DNA of 64,000 nucleotides, taken from assembly GCA_017893485.1 (NCBI GenBank), contig CM030363.1, forward strand, positions 113,021,073 through 113,085,072. The letters are read 5' to 3'. Below the pieces are notes generated by a model. That model was not told the origin of the DNA. It was given only the letters and a program-made list of their open reading frames with translations, and made no database searches. Made by a program: the position numbers and the translations under genes. Positions 22,739-33,343 of this stretch are shown here, piece by piece; within the stretch, counting starts at the first letter, position 1; each line of letters begins with the position of its first letter. This DNA is from Hemerocallis citrina. Lineage: Eukaryota; Streptophyta; Magnoliopsida; Asparagales; Asphodelaceae.

Positions 22739-22990
22739 TGCTCATACGGGCTCAACTGGGCCGTATGTAGCTGTTGGTCTCATACGTAGCTTATTTGGCT
22801 CGTATGTATGTTGTTGTCTCATACACGGCTCGCCTGGCCCGTTTGTAGCTGTTGGTCTCATACGTGGCTTATTTGATTCGTATGTATGTTGTTGTCTCAT
22901 ACGCGGCTCGACTGGCCCGTATGTAGCTGTTGGTCCCATATGTAGCCTGTTTAGCTCATATATGTTTTTGGTTACTCGTATATAGCTTCT
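22739..22990 (+). repeat. 39-bp array of CATACG...CGTATG dyads in C LTR
   Basis: Seven units of 38-40 bases, each starting CTCATACG and holding CGTATGTA about 22 bases later, so every unit has a CATACG/CGTATG inverted repeat. Two unit types alternate, one ending TAGCTGTTGGT and one ending TATGTTGTTGT. The 3' LTR copy is at 30219-30490. Confidence 0.8.
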
Positions 22991-25489
22991 TAGCTAATAT
23001 GCAGTTTGTTGTGCTCATCTAGGGTGATATCATTGCCCTAGGGCTATCGACCATCATGACCTGTGTTTACCTTACTCCTAAGGAACTTTGGACAAGTCAC
23101 TCGCATGTACCGTCAGATCTTAATCGAGTTGGTTGATTACGGACCGGAGTATGATGGAATCCAAGTTCAGGGTAGTAGCTTGCGAACAATTTCCTATTAC
23201 CGAGGTCTTGGATCGATAGGCCATGAACCAGATCCTTAGAGATTCTGGTAAGTCTAGGTTGAGCAGCCTAGTAGAGTTGTCTTGTGAAGTCTAAACTTAA
23301 GACCGAGCATGTTGTGTTTATACTGTTGTCATCCCTAAGGTTGTTTAGGGTTAGTAACATCATTAGGGTAGTAACTTATGGCTATTTACTACTTAACCTT
23401 TACTTATTATAATTTTTCGCCGAAGGGAAGGAGTTGGTGTTAAGGGTGATACCTTATGATCCGACCTGTCCTATAGACCCAAACTAGGCAGTGTTATTGG
23501 GTTGTACCCTTCTTGTCAAAGGAATACGGTCTGTGCCTTCTCATGAGTTGGGAGCATGGGATCCGTATCTTGTCTGTTGATTTCTGAAGTGCCTTGATAA
23601 GCGGGAGCGATTCCTGTTGGAGCTAGGGGATGGACCCCCGGAACTCCGTTTAGTCTTGTATCTAAGAGCTAGAAGCCATAGACTACGGTCTGGATAGGGG
23701 GCGGCAAGGGATGCTTCGGGCTAACTTGGTAACCAGCATAAACCCCAAGAGGCGGAAGGGGATGCTTCGGGCTAACCTAGTAACCAGCATTAACTCCAAA
23801 AGATTCGTCATATATTTGAGTGAGGTCCGGTACGCCGGGTAGTAGTGGTAAACATAGACACCATAAGCGTACTGTGCCTGATGGGATTAGACCATTTCAG
23901 GGCAACCTCATCAGTCAAGTTGTAGCTTCAGAAACAAGTTGAGTACAAGAGTAGAATTCATAGCGCGGGTTCAAATCCCTATATATGGAGAAATGGCTTG
24001 AGATGGGGCGTATGTAGTATGGACGCATAAGGTTTCGGAGACTTGCTTGCATTAGAATAAGAGCATCATTGTACTGTTAATCTAGCATTAGAGTTTAAGT
24101 CATAACATACACTGGCACATCAATTATATATACACGTTTCTTTTCCATTCAGGATGAATTGCGAGTGTGATAGTTGAAGTGTATAATGAGTGTAAAAGTG
24201 ATGTATTGCGGGACGTGATGATATATGTTGTAAGAAATGAATGAATGCGATGTTATGTGATATGAGATTGAGAAGGATCGTGTTTATGAATGGAGATGAG
24301 CACGAAAGAATATAAGTCGTGAGTCTGTAAATGCAAATGAATGATAAATGAGTTGCAGTTTATGTGAAAGTAGAGTTATTGTGAATGTAAAGTTTTATGG
24401 GATAGTAAAGCTATAGAAATATTTGTATAAGCCTAAAGTGATGGGCGTTAAGCAACTAATTTGTGAATGATTTCCAAGCTAAAGATAAGTATGTTATGAG
24501 CGGGTATGGATATACATACAGGTGATGAATCAGAGAGTATTTGATGTGAAATCCCATTTATGATGTTTACATGTTCAGATGTCAAGTAAAATTTGATTAT
24601 CTTGGTATCTCTAAGTTCTGTTTTTACTTATAAAGTTTAGTTTATTTGCTTAATTAGTAAATTATACTCACATCAGAAATGGTTAACCCCTTAGTGTTTG
24701 GGGGGTTAGGGAGTCCCTGGACTACCCTAGGTCCCCTACTGTTACAGGTCTTCAGCAGTGCAGAGGTGAGGTATAGATTCATGGTTCTGTGGAGTGGAGC
24801 TTCATTTTACAATTTGTTGTTTAAGGTTTAATTATGTGAATAGTGAAATTTATGATTTAAATTGTATTTTAGATGTATAAGTATGTGGATGATTATGATG
24901 AATATAGTGTGGAGTGGCATGATATGTTTTTTGACCCGTACCCTTCTCGTTGTGGAGTACCGGGCCCTGTGTTATGTTTTATAAGTCATTTTCTAAAAAC
25001 TTTGCTACGTTTTCAAAGGAATTTATGGTTTTTAATTGATAATTGGTATGCTGTTATGAGTTTTTCCCCCAGAGCATGATATTTATATTGCCGGTGTGAT
25101 TATGCTCATTTTGGCCTGGGGAGTCCATGATATTATTGCCTGTGATGTGAGTTATGGAATTTAGCGCAGAATTCCATAAGCTTTTTGTGTTTCGGGGCAG
25201 AAATTTCGGGGGAAACTCTGTAAAAATTTTCTTTGAATATAACTGTCTTAGTTTATGTTTAAAGTGATATAGAAATTGAAAGAATTGAATTTTGAAGTCA
25301 AAAGAAAAGGGGGGAGGCGTTACAGTTTGATATGACAAATTGATATTTGTAATTATTGGTGTAATTACTCTGATGGCAATAAAAGTGTTTAAAATTCCGT
25401 GTTATTTACTGTGTTGAGATACATTTTAAGGTAAAGATTCTGGCATATGTTACAGTTTCCCAGTGTATGGAAATCGGGGCGTTGCAGAG

Positions 25490-25501
25490 TGGTATCAGAG
25501 C
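25490..25501 (+). other. Primer binding site of element C
   Basis: TGGTATCAGAGC, three bases after the 5' LTR end at 25486. Same primer as B. Confidence 0.9.
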
Positions 25502-25615
25502 CGACTTCAATTTACAGTCCAACACAGTAGGAAAATTAAACTTGGATGCCTTTTAGGAGTCGGGTTTTAGCTAGTTGTAGATAGTTATAATTCATATTAT
25601 TGTTTCTTTCAACTT

Positions 25616-25891
25616 ATGATTTATAATTTTTCTATATCTGGACTAATTCTAGTATATGTGTCACCATCCTTCAAACACATGATGGTATTCGAGGATATTC
25701 TAACCGAGGAGGTGTTGATGGAAGAGAGTGAGGCAATTTCAATGGATGATCCGATAATCTTGAGCGAGGAGCCGAAGGAGACTTCACCACCGCAAGGACT
25801 GTGTGGATCAATGAACAGCGGCAGCAGCCAGCATACATCGGGAAATGAGGAGGCTGAGGAATTACGTGATCAGGAAAGGTCATCAAGCTAA
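25616..25891 (+). CDS. Acidic short ORF between PBS and gag (element C)
   Basis: 91 codons, or 70 if translation starts at the later Met at 25679. The protein is rich in Glu, Asp and Ser with no domain that I recognise; EEVLMEESEAISMDD is typical. It sits where element D has a larger acidic ORF, so it may be a diverged relative or the acidic N-terminus of the old gag. There is no transmembrane segment or zinc finger. It could equally be a chance frame in a decayed gag. Confidence 0.35.
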   Translation: MIYNFSISGLILVYVSPSFKHMMVFEDILTEEVLMEESEAISMDDPIILSEEPKETSPPQGLCGSMNSGSSQHTSGNEEAEELRDQERSSS

Positions 25892-26100
25892 GCAACTGAG
25901 AAAGGCTTGCAGAGCTACATTAGCAAGCCTAGCAGAGGAGCAATAATACCTTTATTCCAGATTAGCACGACTACAACATGAATGGGAGCAAATCCCGGAG
26001 ACCACCAAGGTTGTAGTATGCAATCTTTATGTGAGAGTTGGGCACAAGAAATCTGGTTTGTCCACAACGATAAGGGAAAAGAACTGCACCAGCATCAGGG

Positions 26101-26349
26101 TTCGAGAACCAAAGTCAGAAGCAGAAGACTCAGAAAACGAGGGGCAAACTTAGAGGCACCAAGACAGGAAGTTGTTTCCTATGTGGTGAGCATGGTCATC
26201 TCAAGAATCAGTGTCCAAGGAAGAAACCTCAGGTGGAGACCCGTACATGTTACAAATGTGGGGAGATCGGTCATGTTAGGCCGAACTATCTCCAGTTTTA
26301 CAAGAAAGAACAGCAGATCAGCCCCAAAGATGAACAACAAAGGAAATAA
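26101..26349 (+). pseudogene. Element C gag remnant with two CCHC zinc knuckles
   Basis: A frame running to TAA at 26347-26349 encodes a Lys/Arg/Gln-rich stretch, then CFLCGEHGHLKNQCP (a full CX2CX4HX4C knuckle) and CYKCGEIGHVRPNYL, whose last Cys is changed to Tyr. Knuckles of this kind bind element RNA in the nucleocapsid part of gag. The matrix and capsid parts are missing or unreadable. A longer frame over the same bases, 25982-26368, is a shadow. Confidence 0.8.
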
Positions 26350-26525
26350 GCCTGTTCACCAAGAGTAAAAGTTCGCACTTGCTGAAAGCAAGCTGTAGAA
26401 GGCAGAAAACGTTCTCCAGTTTCACAAGAATGAACAGCAGATCAGTCCCAAATATGAACAACAAAGGAAATGAGCCTGTTCACCAAGAGTAAAAATTCGC
26501 ACTTGCTGAAAGCAAGCTGTAGAAG
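26292..26525 (+). repeat. Tandem duplication of about 120 bp after the zinc knuckles
   Basis: The stretch from CAGTTTTACAAGAAAGAACA to GCAAGCTGTAGAAGGCAG (about 26292-26405) is repeated at about 26415-26527 with a few changes. It duplicates the gag stop region. Confidence 0.8.
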
Positions 26526-26529
26526 GCAG

Positions 26530-27717
26530 GAAAGCCAGTACCAATATGTGCATATAGAATTGCAACTAAGTTTAAGATTTGTATTTTGAAATTTATTTTG
26601 GACTAAGAAGTAATGTATGATTAAATACTTTTGTAAGCAGTTGGATTTATATATATATGGAATCCATGCAACTGTTTTGTTCAATTGTGGTTCATCACAT
26701 TCTTTTGTTTGAATTATTTTTCATGAGTTGAGATGTGTGCGGGAGGAAACTCTAGATTTGGTTTTGTTGATTACACCGTCTGGAGCAATCCTCATTACAG
26801 GTTTATACTATAAGGGCTGTGAACTCCAATCAAAGGGAGGACCTTAAGTATAGATTTGTAAGAGTCGGACCATGCAAAAGCGGAAGAAAGGCATGCTGAG
26901 CATAGACTGTAGTTCTGAGCAACTACAAAAGCATCGGCTTTGAGCAAATTATAGGAGAGAATCCTGAAAGTCTGAAGTAATGATCGTAGGCCATGTCCTA
27001 TTCTAAGGAGGGAGTGGCTACTGAACTACAAAAGATCGAGATAAGTGAAGGATTGACCTCAGCCAAAGACCGTGAAGGAAGCAAGAAGCTAGATGATGAG
27101 ATCAAGCATGCCAGTATTAGAGTGATTACTCAAGTTTAGAGCTCTGTTTTGGCATGATGGAAGCTGCAACCGAGTCCAAGTGAGCAAGTCAGAAGGCTTA
27201 GGCAGGAAATGTAGGGATTGAAGCACTGAAACGGCAGAGTTCTCCAAAATCAGCTTATGATTAAGCAGCCACTAAGAGCACGCCAAGGAGGAAATCTCGC
27301 TCAGATAGAGGGCAATCGTGTTAGCAATTCAGCAAGGTCACCAAGAGGAGCTGCTCAGGGGCTGAAGCGGCAATGTGTGACTTCGTCCTTTCTAAGGAGG
27401 GAGTGGTCACCAACCAATAGGAGTCGTAATCAAGGAGTAAATCAACATCACTTGTAGACAAGGATAGAGTAAGGTAATACAGCCACTGTCTACTCCAGAG
27501 CAGGAGCAGAAGAACTTCAGCATCAAATTCATGGTGGGTCTGTCCAGAAGGCTGAAGGACAACAGTTCAACTTGGTAGAAGACCAGTTTTTCGAGAATAT
27601 CACTCGAGGAACTGGAGATGGTTCAGGAAAATGACTCGTGAACCATTGATGTTTGTGTTTGTTTTCCTCTCCGCTAGCAGCGTTCTGAGGACAGAATAAT
27701 TCTAAGGAGCGAGTAAT
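26530..27717 (+). repeat. Element C interior with scattered PPT-like fragments
   Basis: About 1.2 kb with no coding signal that I can support. PPT-like CTAAGGAGGGAGTGG occurs at about 27004 and 27391, each followed by unrelated sequence, and the working PPT TCTAAGGAGCGAGTAAT lies at 27701-27717 just before the 3' LTR. WPQPKTVKE-like residues (CTCAGCCAAAGACCGTGAAG near 27058) suggest small scraps of pol mixed in. Confidence 0.55.
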
Positions 27718-30700
27718 TGAATACCCCGCAAAATAGCATATGACTATTTTGCATTGTAATCTGTGCACAATTGAGAATTGCACGTGATTATGTATTTTCT
27801 AATAACAATTAATTTTAATTGAGAAATATCAGATATAATGTCTACTTTATTTTATAATTTTGAAGGATTATTATGAAGTAATTTTAATGTATTTTGTATT
27901 GTTGGTATTATTAAAGAAAAGAGTTGGGATTTATTTGAAATATATTTGAGACTTGGGTGCTTATATGTAATATTCCTTAATATTATTTATTTATCTATTT
28001 ATTTATTTATTCACTTTTACGAAACGCCCCCCACCCCCCATTCCCTTCCTCCTCCTCCTTTCCTTCCCTTCCTGTTTTTATCCCGACCGAAAAGAACCCA
28101 TTCGGCTGATCCCCTGCCCTAATCCACCCCATTTCTTCATCGTTTTTAAATTAATTCGAGGGTATGACTAAGCGAAGGGTGCTTTAGCTAGTGGTGGAGT
28201 CAATTTGGAGAAACGGCGATGGGAAGGTATACTCTAATTTATTTTATTGTATAAAATTGAGTGTAATTAAATTTAATTGATTAGGAGTATTATGGTAGAG
28301 AGATCAAGAGATGTTGGAAATGGTAGATGTGAGAAATTAGCAGATTATTAGAGAGTTTGCAAGTTGTTAGTAAATTAGGGTTTTGGGTTTGTAAAAGAGA
28401 ATTATATATGTAAGAATTAGTTCTCGTATGGTAGCAGAAATCGTAGTTGGACTATTAGAATAATTTGGGAGTGCTTTTAGTAATTGTTCGAAAATAAGAA
28501 TCTTGTCGGAATTCGAATGTTACGTGTAATGCACGTGTGTATCCCAGACGTTCAATAAACGCTTGTGTGATATTTGGAATATTGTTATTAGCTCTTGTGA
28601 TTTGTTTGGATGATTTGAGTTTTAATTGCTTTGAAATTTGATGATGGGATATATTAGCGACTTTCGATGCGGGGTGGCATGGTGGCGTTTCGAATCTTCG
28701 CTGGATATGTGAGTATGGATTTATATACGTATTTAATGTTTTAAAGAAGTTCGAATAAACTGAATTGTTGATATGATTTATGGATGAGGTGTATTGGGAT
28801 AATGTGTAATGGTATAAATTTATGGATAATGGATTAGTTATGTATATGGGGATGAGTTACACTTATATAATAATATCGAAATATGTGAGTATGATCTCTT
28901 TTATTTTATGTACGTGGTGTGTTGTTGGGTTGTTGTTTCTCTTGTATGTATGTTGTCCTAAAACAACTTGGACAAAGTCCTAAGCTTACGAATGCTGCCA
29001 TGGATAAAATGAATGATCACCTAAGAAAGTAAATGGTAGAACTTTAATAAGAACATAAAGATTTAATCTTGGATTGTTGTAGGATTGAGGCTCATGCTAT
29101 ATACCATGCTTAGGTAGTATTAAGAATTTCTGCTTAAGTAGTAGTAGAAGAACCATGCGTAAGTGTAGTAAATCATACTTGAGTTATAGAAGTTATATAC
29201 CATGCTTAGATTACTGTAGGAAAATTGTATACCATGCTTGAATGGTAGTAAATGCTCATGTTTATGTTGTAGTAAATATCCATGCTAAAGTGAGTAGATA
29301 TTCATGTTAAGTTGTTGTAACATACATGCTTAAGTTGTAGTAACCATTCATACTTAAGTTGTAGCTCATGCTTAAATTGTAACAAAGCTTCATGCTTAGA
29401 TTGTAGTAATTATTCATGCTTAAGATTGTTGTGAGTACATGCTTAAGTTGTATTCATGCTTAAGAGTGTTGTAGGTTGATGTTTAAGTTATATACCATGC
29501 TAAAGGCCATAGTAGAATCATGCTTAAGTAATAGAAAAGAATCATGTTGTTGTAGTTGTTGTGTTAACTATCGTGTTGTAGTCGTAGTATTAGTAAAGAA
29601 CTATCATGTTGTAGTTGTAGCGTTAGTAAAGAACTATCGCGTTATAGTTGTATTGTAGTAGAGAACTATCATGTTGTGGTGGTAGCGTTAGTGAAGAACC
29701 ATCGCGTTGTAGTTGCAATACTCAAGTTGCATAGTAGTTCTAGATTCAAAAGAACCACACTTGAATTGTATTATGATTGTAGTGAAAGATTAAAAAGAAC
29801 CCATGAAACTAGCACTATGGTAGTTCTAGCTCAATTGATAAGAGAACCCAGACATTTAGTCCTAGGTGATTCTAGCTCAAACTTGAAGAAAGAACCCAAG
29901 AATCTAGTGCATGTAGTTCTAGTTCAATATGAAGAGGGAAACCATGGATTCTAGTCGTATGAGACCCTAACTAAAGTTGAACCATATCACATGAACATTA
30001 CTCATCTTCATGGGTAATAAGGGTTGGGAAGGTCACTATTAATCGTTAGCTTGATAAAAGTTTGATGTCGCTTTTTGGGCTTCTCATTGGTAGAATGCCT
30101 ATTTTAGACTGTTAGTAGATTCTTCTGTTGCTTCTAATTATAGAAGATCAAGTTTGCTAGTAAGCACGTTTGGTTGCTTCTAGGTTGATTATTGTATGGT
30201 TATTTTTATGTGTGGTTTTGCTCATACGGGCTCGACTGGGCCGTATGTAGCTATTGGTCTCATACGTAGGTTATTTGGCTCGTATGTATATTGTTATCTC
30301 ATACGCGGCTCACCTGGCCCGTATGTAGTTGTTGGTCTCATACGTGGCTTATTTGACTTGTATGTATGTTGTTGTCTCATACGCGGCTCGACTGGCCTGT
30401 TTGTAGCTGTTGGTCCCATACGTAGCTTGTTTAGCTCGTATGTGTTTTTGGTTACTCGTATATAGCTTCTTAGCTAATACGCAGCTTGTTGTGCTCATCT
30501 AGGGTGATATCATTGCCCTAGAGCTATCGACCATCAAGACGTGTGTTTACCTTACTCCTAAGGGATTGTGGATGAGTCACTCGCGTGTACCGTTAGATCT
30601 TAACGGAGTTGGTTGATCGCGGACCGGAGTATGACGGAATCCAAGTTCAGGGTAGTAGCATGCGAACATGTTCCTATCGCCGAGGTCTTGGATCGATAGG

Positions 30701-32965
30701 CCATGAACCAGATCCTTAGAGATTCTGGTAAGTCTAGGTTGAGCAGCCTAGTAAAGTTATCTTGTGAAGTCTAAACTTAAGACCGAGCATGTTGTGTTTA
30801 TACTGTTGTCATCCCTAAGGTTGTTTAGGGTTAGTAACATCGTTAGGGTAGTAACTTATGGCTATTTACTACTTAACCTTTACTTATTATAATTTTTCGC
30901 CAAAGGGAAGGAGTTGGTGTTAAGGGTGATACCTTATGATCCGACCTGTCCTATAGGCCGACACTAGGAAATGTTATTGGGTTGTACCCTTCTTGTCAAA
31001 GGGATACGGTCCGTGCCTTCTCATGAGATAGGATCACGGGATCCGTATCTCGTCTGTTAATTTCTGAAGTGCCTTGATAAACGGGAGCTATTCCTATCGG
31101 AACTAGGGGATGGACCCCCGGAACTCCATTTAGTCTTGTATCTAAGGGCGAGAAGCCATAGACTACGGTATGGCTAGGGGGCAGCAAGGGATGCTTCGGG
31201 CTAACCTGGTAACCAGCATAAACCCCAGGAGGCGGCAGGGGATGCTTCGGGCTAACCTGGTAACCAGCATTAACTCCAAAAGATTAGTCATATATTTGAG
31301 TGAGATCCGGTACACCGGGTAGTAGTGATAAATATAGACACCATAAGCGTACTATGCCTGACGGGATTAGACCATTTCAGGACAACCTCATCAGTCAAGT
31401 TGTAGCTTCAGAAACAAGTTGAATACAAGAGTAGAATTCATGGTGCGGGTTCAAATCCCTATATATGGAGAAACGGCTTGAGATGGGGCATATGTAGTAT
31501 GGGATGCATACTGTTCTGGAGACTCGCTTGCATTAGAATAAGAGCATCATTGTATTGGTATTCTTGAATTAGAGTTTAAGTCATAACATACACAGACACA
31601 TTAATTATATATATGTTTCTTTTCCATTCAGGATGAATTGCGAGTGTGATAGTAGAAGTGTATAATGAGTGTGAAAGTGATATATTGCGGGACGTGATGA
31701 TATATGTTGTAAGAAATGAATGAATGCAATATTATGTGATATGAGATTGAGAAGGATTGTGTTTATGAATGGATGTGAGCACGAAAGAATATAAGTCGTG
31801 AGTCTGTAAATGCAAATGAATGGTAAATGAGGTGTAGTTTATGTTAAAATAGAGTTATTGTGAATGTAAAGCTTTATGGGAAAGTAAATCTATAGGAATA
31901 TTTGTATAAGCCTAAAGTGATGGGCGTGAAGCGACTAATTTGTGAATGATTTCCAAGCTAAAGATAAGTATGTTATGAGCGGGTATGGATATACATACAG
32001 GTGATGCCTCAGAGAGTATTTAATGTGAAATCCCATTATGATGTTTACATGTTCAGATGTCAAGTAAAATTTGATTATCTTGGTATCTGTAAGTTCGTTC
32101 TGTTTTTACTTATAAAGTTTAATTTGTTTGCTTAATTAGTAAATTATAATCACACCAGAAATGGCTAAACCCTTAATGTTTGAGGGGTTAGGGAGTTCCT
32201 GGACTACCCTAGGTCCCCTACTTTTACAGGTCCTCTGCAGTGTAGAGGTGAGGTGTAGATTCATGGTTCTGTGGAGTGGAGCTTCATTTTACAATTTGTT
32301 GTTTAAGGTTTAACTATGTGAATAGAGAAATTTATGATTTAAATTATATTTTAGATGTATAAGTATGTGGATGATGATGATGAGTATAGTGCGGAGTGGC
32401 ATGATATGTTTTTGACCCGTACCCATCTCGTTGTGGAGTACCGGGCCCTGTGGTATGTTTTATAAGTCATTTTCTAAAAACTTTACAACCTTTTCAAAGG
32501 ATTTTATGGTTTTTAATTGATAATTGATATCCTGTTATGAGTTTGGCCCCCAGAGCATGATATTTATATAGCCTGTGTGATTATGCTCATTTTGGCCTGG
32601 GAGCTCGTGATATTATTGCCTGGGATGTGAGCTACGGAATTTAGAGCAGAATTCCGTACGCTTTTTTTGTTTCGGGGTAGAAGTTCCAGGGGAAACTCTG
32701 CCAAAATTTTGTTTGAATATAACTGTCATAGTTTATGTTTAAAGTGATATATAAATTGAAAGAATTGAATTTTGAAGTCAAAAGAAAAGGGGGAGGCGTT
32801 ACAGTTTGATATGACAAATTGATATTTGTAATTATTGGTGTAATAACTCTGATGGCAAAACAAGTGTTTAGAATTCCATGTTATTTACTGTATTGAGATG
32901 CATTTGAATGTAAAGATTCTGGCATATATCACAGTTTCCTAATGTGTGGAAATCGGGGCGTTACA
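27718..32965 (+). mobile_element. Element C 3' LTR (5248 bp)
   Basis: It starts TGAATACCCCGC (TG kept, next bases changed from the 5' LTR TGTAATACC) and ends GGGGCGTTACA. It carries the same blocks as the 5' LTR: hairpin 27728-27752, donor-like site 28227, repeats at about 29090-30490, signature 31494-31510, acceptor-like AG 31630-31631. Confidence 0.93.
28227..31631 (+). other. Candidate LTR intron in C 3' LTR
   Basis: Donor-like GGGAAG|GTATAC and acceptor-like TTTCTTTTCCATTCAG|GATG are both kept despite divergence of the LTR pair. The span is 3405 nt. Confidence 0.4.
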
Positions 32966-33021
32966 CCTTTGATCTCTAACTTTTTGGACTAATCATAGTC
33001 ATTCAATTCAGTCAAAAAATG

Positions 33022-33055
33022 TATAAGTACCCCCCCCCCCCCCCCCCCCCCCCCC
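33022..33055 (+). promoter_or_regulatory. TATA box and 26-base C run, D 5' LTR
   Basis: TATAAGTA followed directly by 26 C. The 3' LTR has TATAAATA (41575-41582) and then 24 C (41585-41608). Other LTRs here have shorter C-rich runs at the same place (for example CCTCCCTC after 42580, CACCCCCC after 48631), so a C-rich initiator seems normal and has expanded in D. Run lengths may also be affected by sequencing error. Confidence 0.7.
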
Positions 33056-33343
33056 GCCACCCTTTTTATAATTGCACTTTGGAAAATTTAAAAAGAAAGA
33101 AAGAAAGAAAGAACAAATTTGTGAGTAAAAGATTGGGAGTGTTTGTGAGTTAAAAACATTGAGAGCTTGTTGTGTGTTCCCCATCCAAAGTTGGCCGACC
33201 TACACCCTTTGGAGCAGGGAGGAGCTCGGATTTCCATCAAGCTAGGAGGAGACGTCAATTGGTGGCACAAGCTAGGAGGAGAAGGCTTCATTCGTTCATT
33301 GTAGAAGCTTTTAGGAATTCTTTATTTGTTTCTCTCCATAAAG

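Larger units (their letters stand above)
20785..24152 (+). other. Candidate LTR intron in C 5' LTR
   Basis: Donor-like GAAG|GTATAC at 20785; acceptor-like run TTTCTTTTCCATTCAG ending at 24152, followed by GATGAATTG. The span is 3368 nt. The hairpin seen in other families is absent, but the acceptor lies at the matching place, about 140 bases after the signature block. It contains all three minisatellites. Confidence 0.4.
20281..25486 (+). mobile_element. Element C 5' LTR (5206 bp)
   Basis: TGTAATACC to GGGGCGTTGCA. Blocks in order: subterminal hairpin (20292-20316), pyrimidine-rich leader near 20570-20640, donor-like GAAG|GTATAC at 20785, three tandem repeat arrays (about 21640-22060, 22087-22230, 22739-22990), a 51-bp duplication near 23695-23810, signature GTAGTATGGACGCATA at 24014, acceptor-like TTTTCCATTCAG|GA (AG 24151-24152) and AATAAA at 25378-25383. 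Short frames in it come from the repeats; I see no captured gene. Confidence 0.93.
20281..32965 (+). mobile_element. Element C: LTR retrotransposon with very long LTRs (12.7 kb)
   Basis: A complete element inserted in the D 5' LTR with target duplication CCTTT (20276-20280, 32966-32970). LTRs are 5206 and 5248 bp and the interior is only about 2.2 kb, so the LTRs make up over 80% of it. The interior has a PBS, an acidic ORF, a gag remnant with two zinc knuckles and a PPT, but no pol. It must have used enzymes from a relative. The LTRs differ by perhaps 4-5% by eye. Confidence 0.95.

Noticed and set aside
21996..22985. Plus-strand frames in the C LTR (valine-rich and PYVAVGLIR repeats) as captured genes
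   Set aside because: They follow minisatellite units, begin and end at arbitrary points, and differ between the two LTRs.
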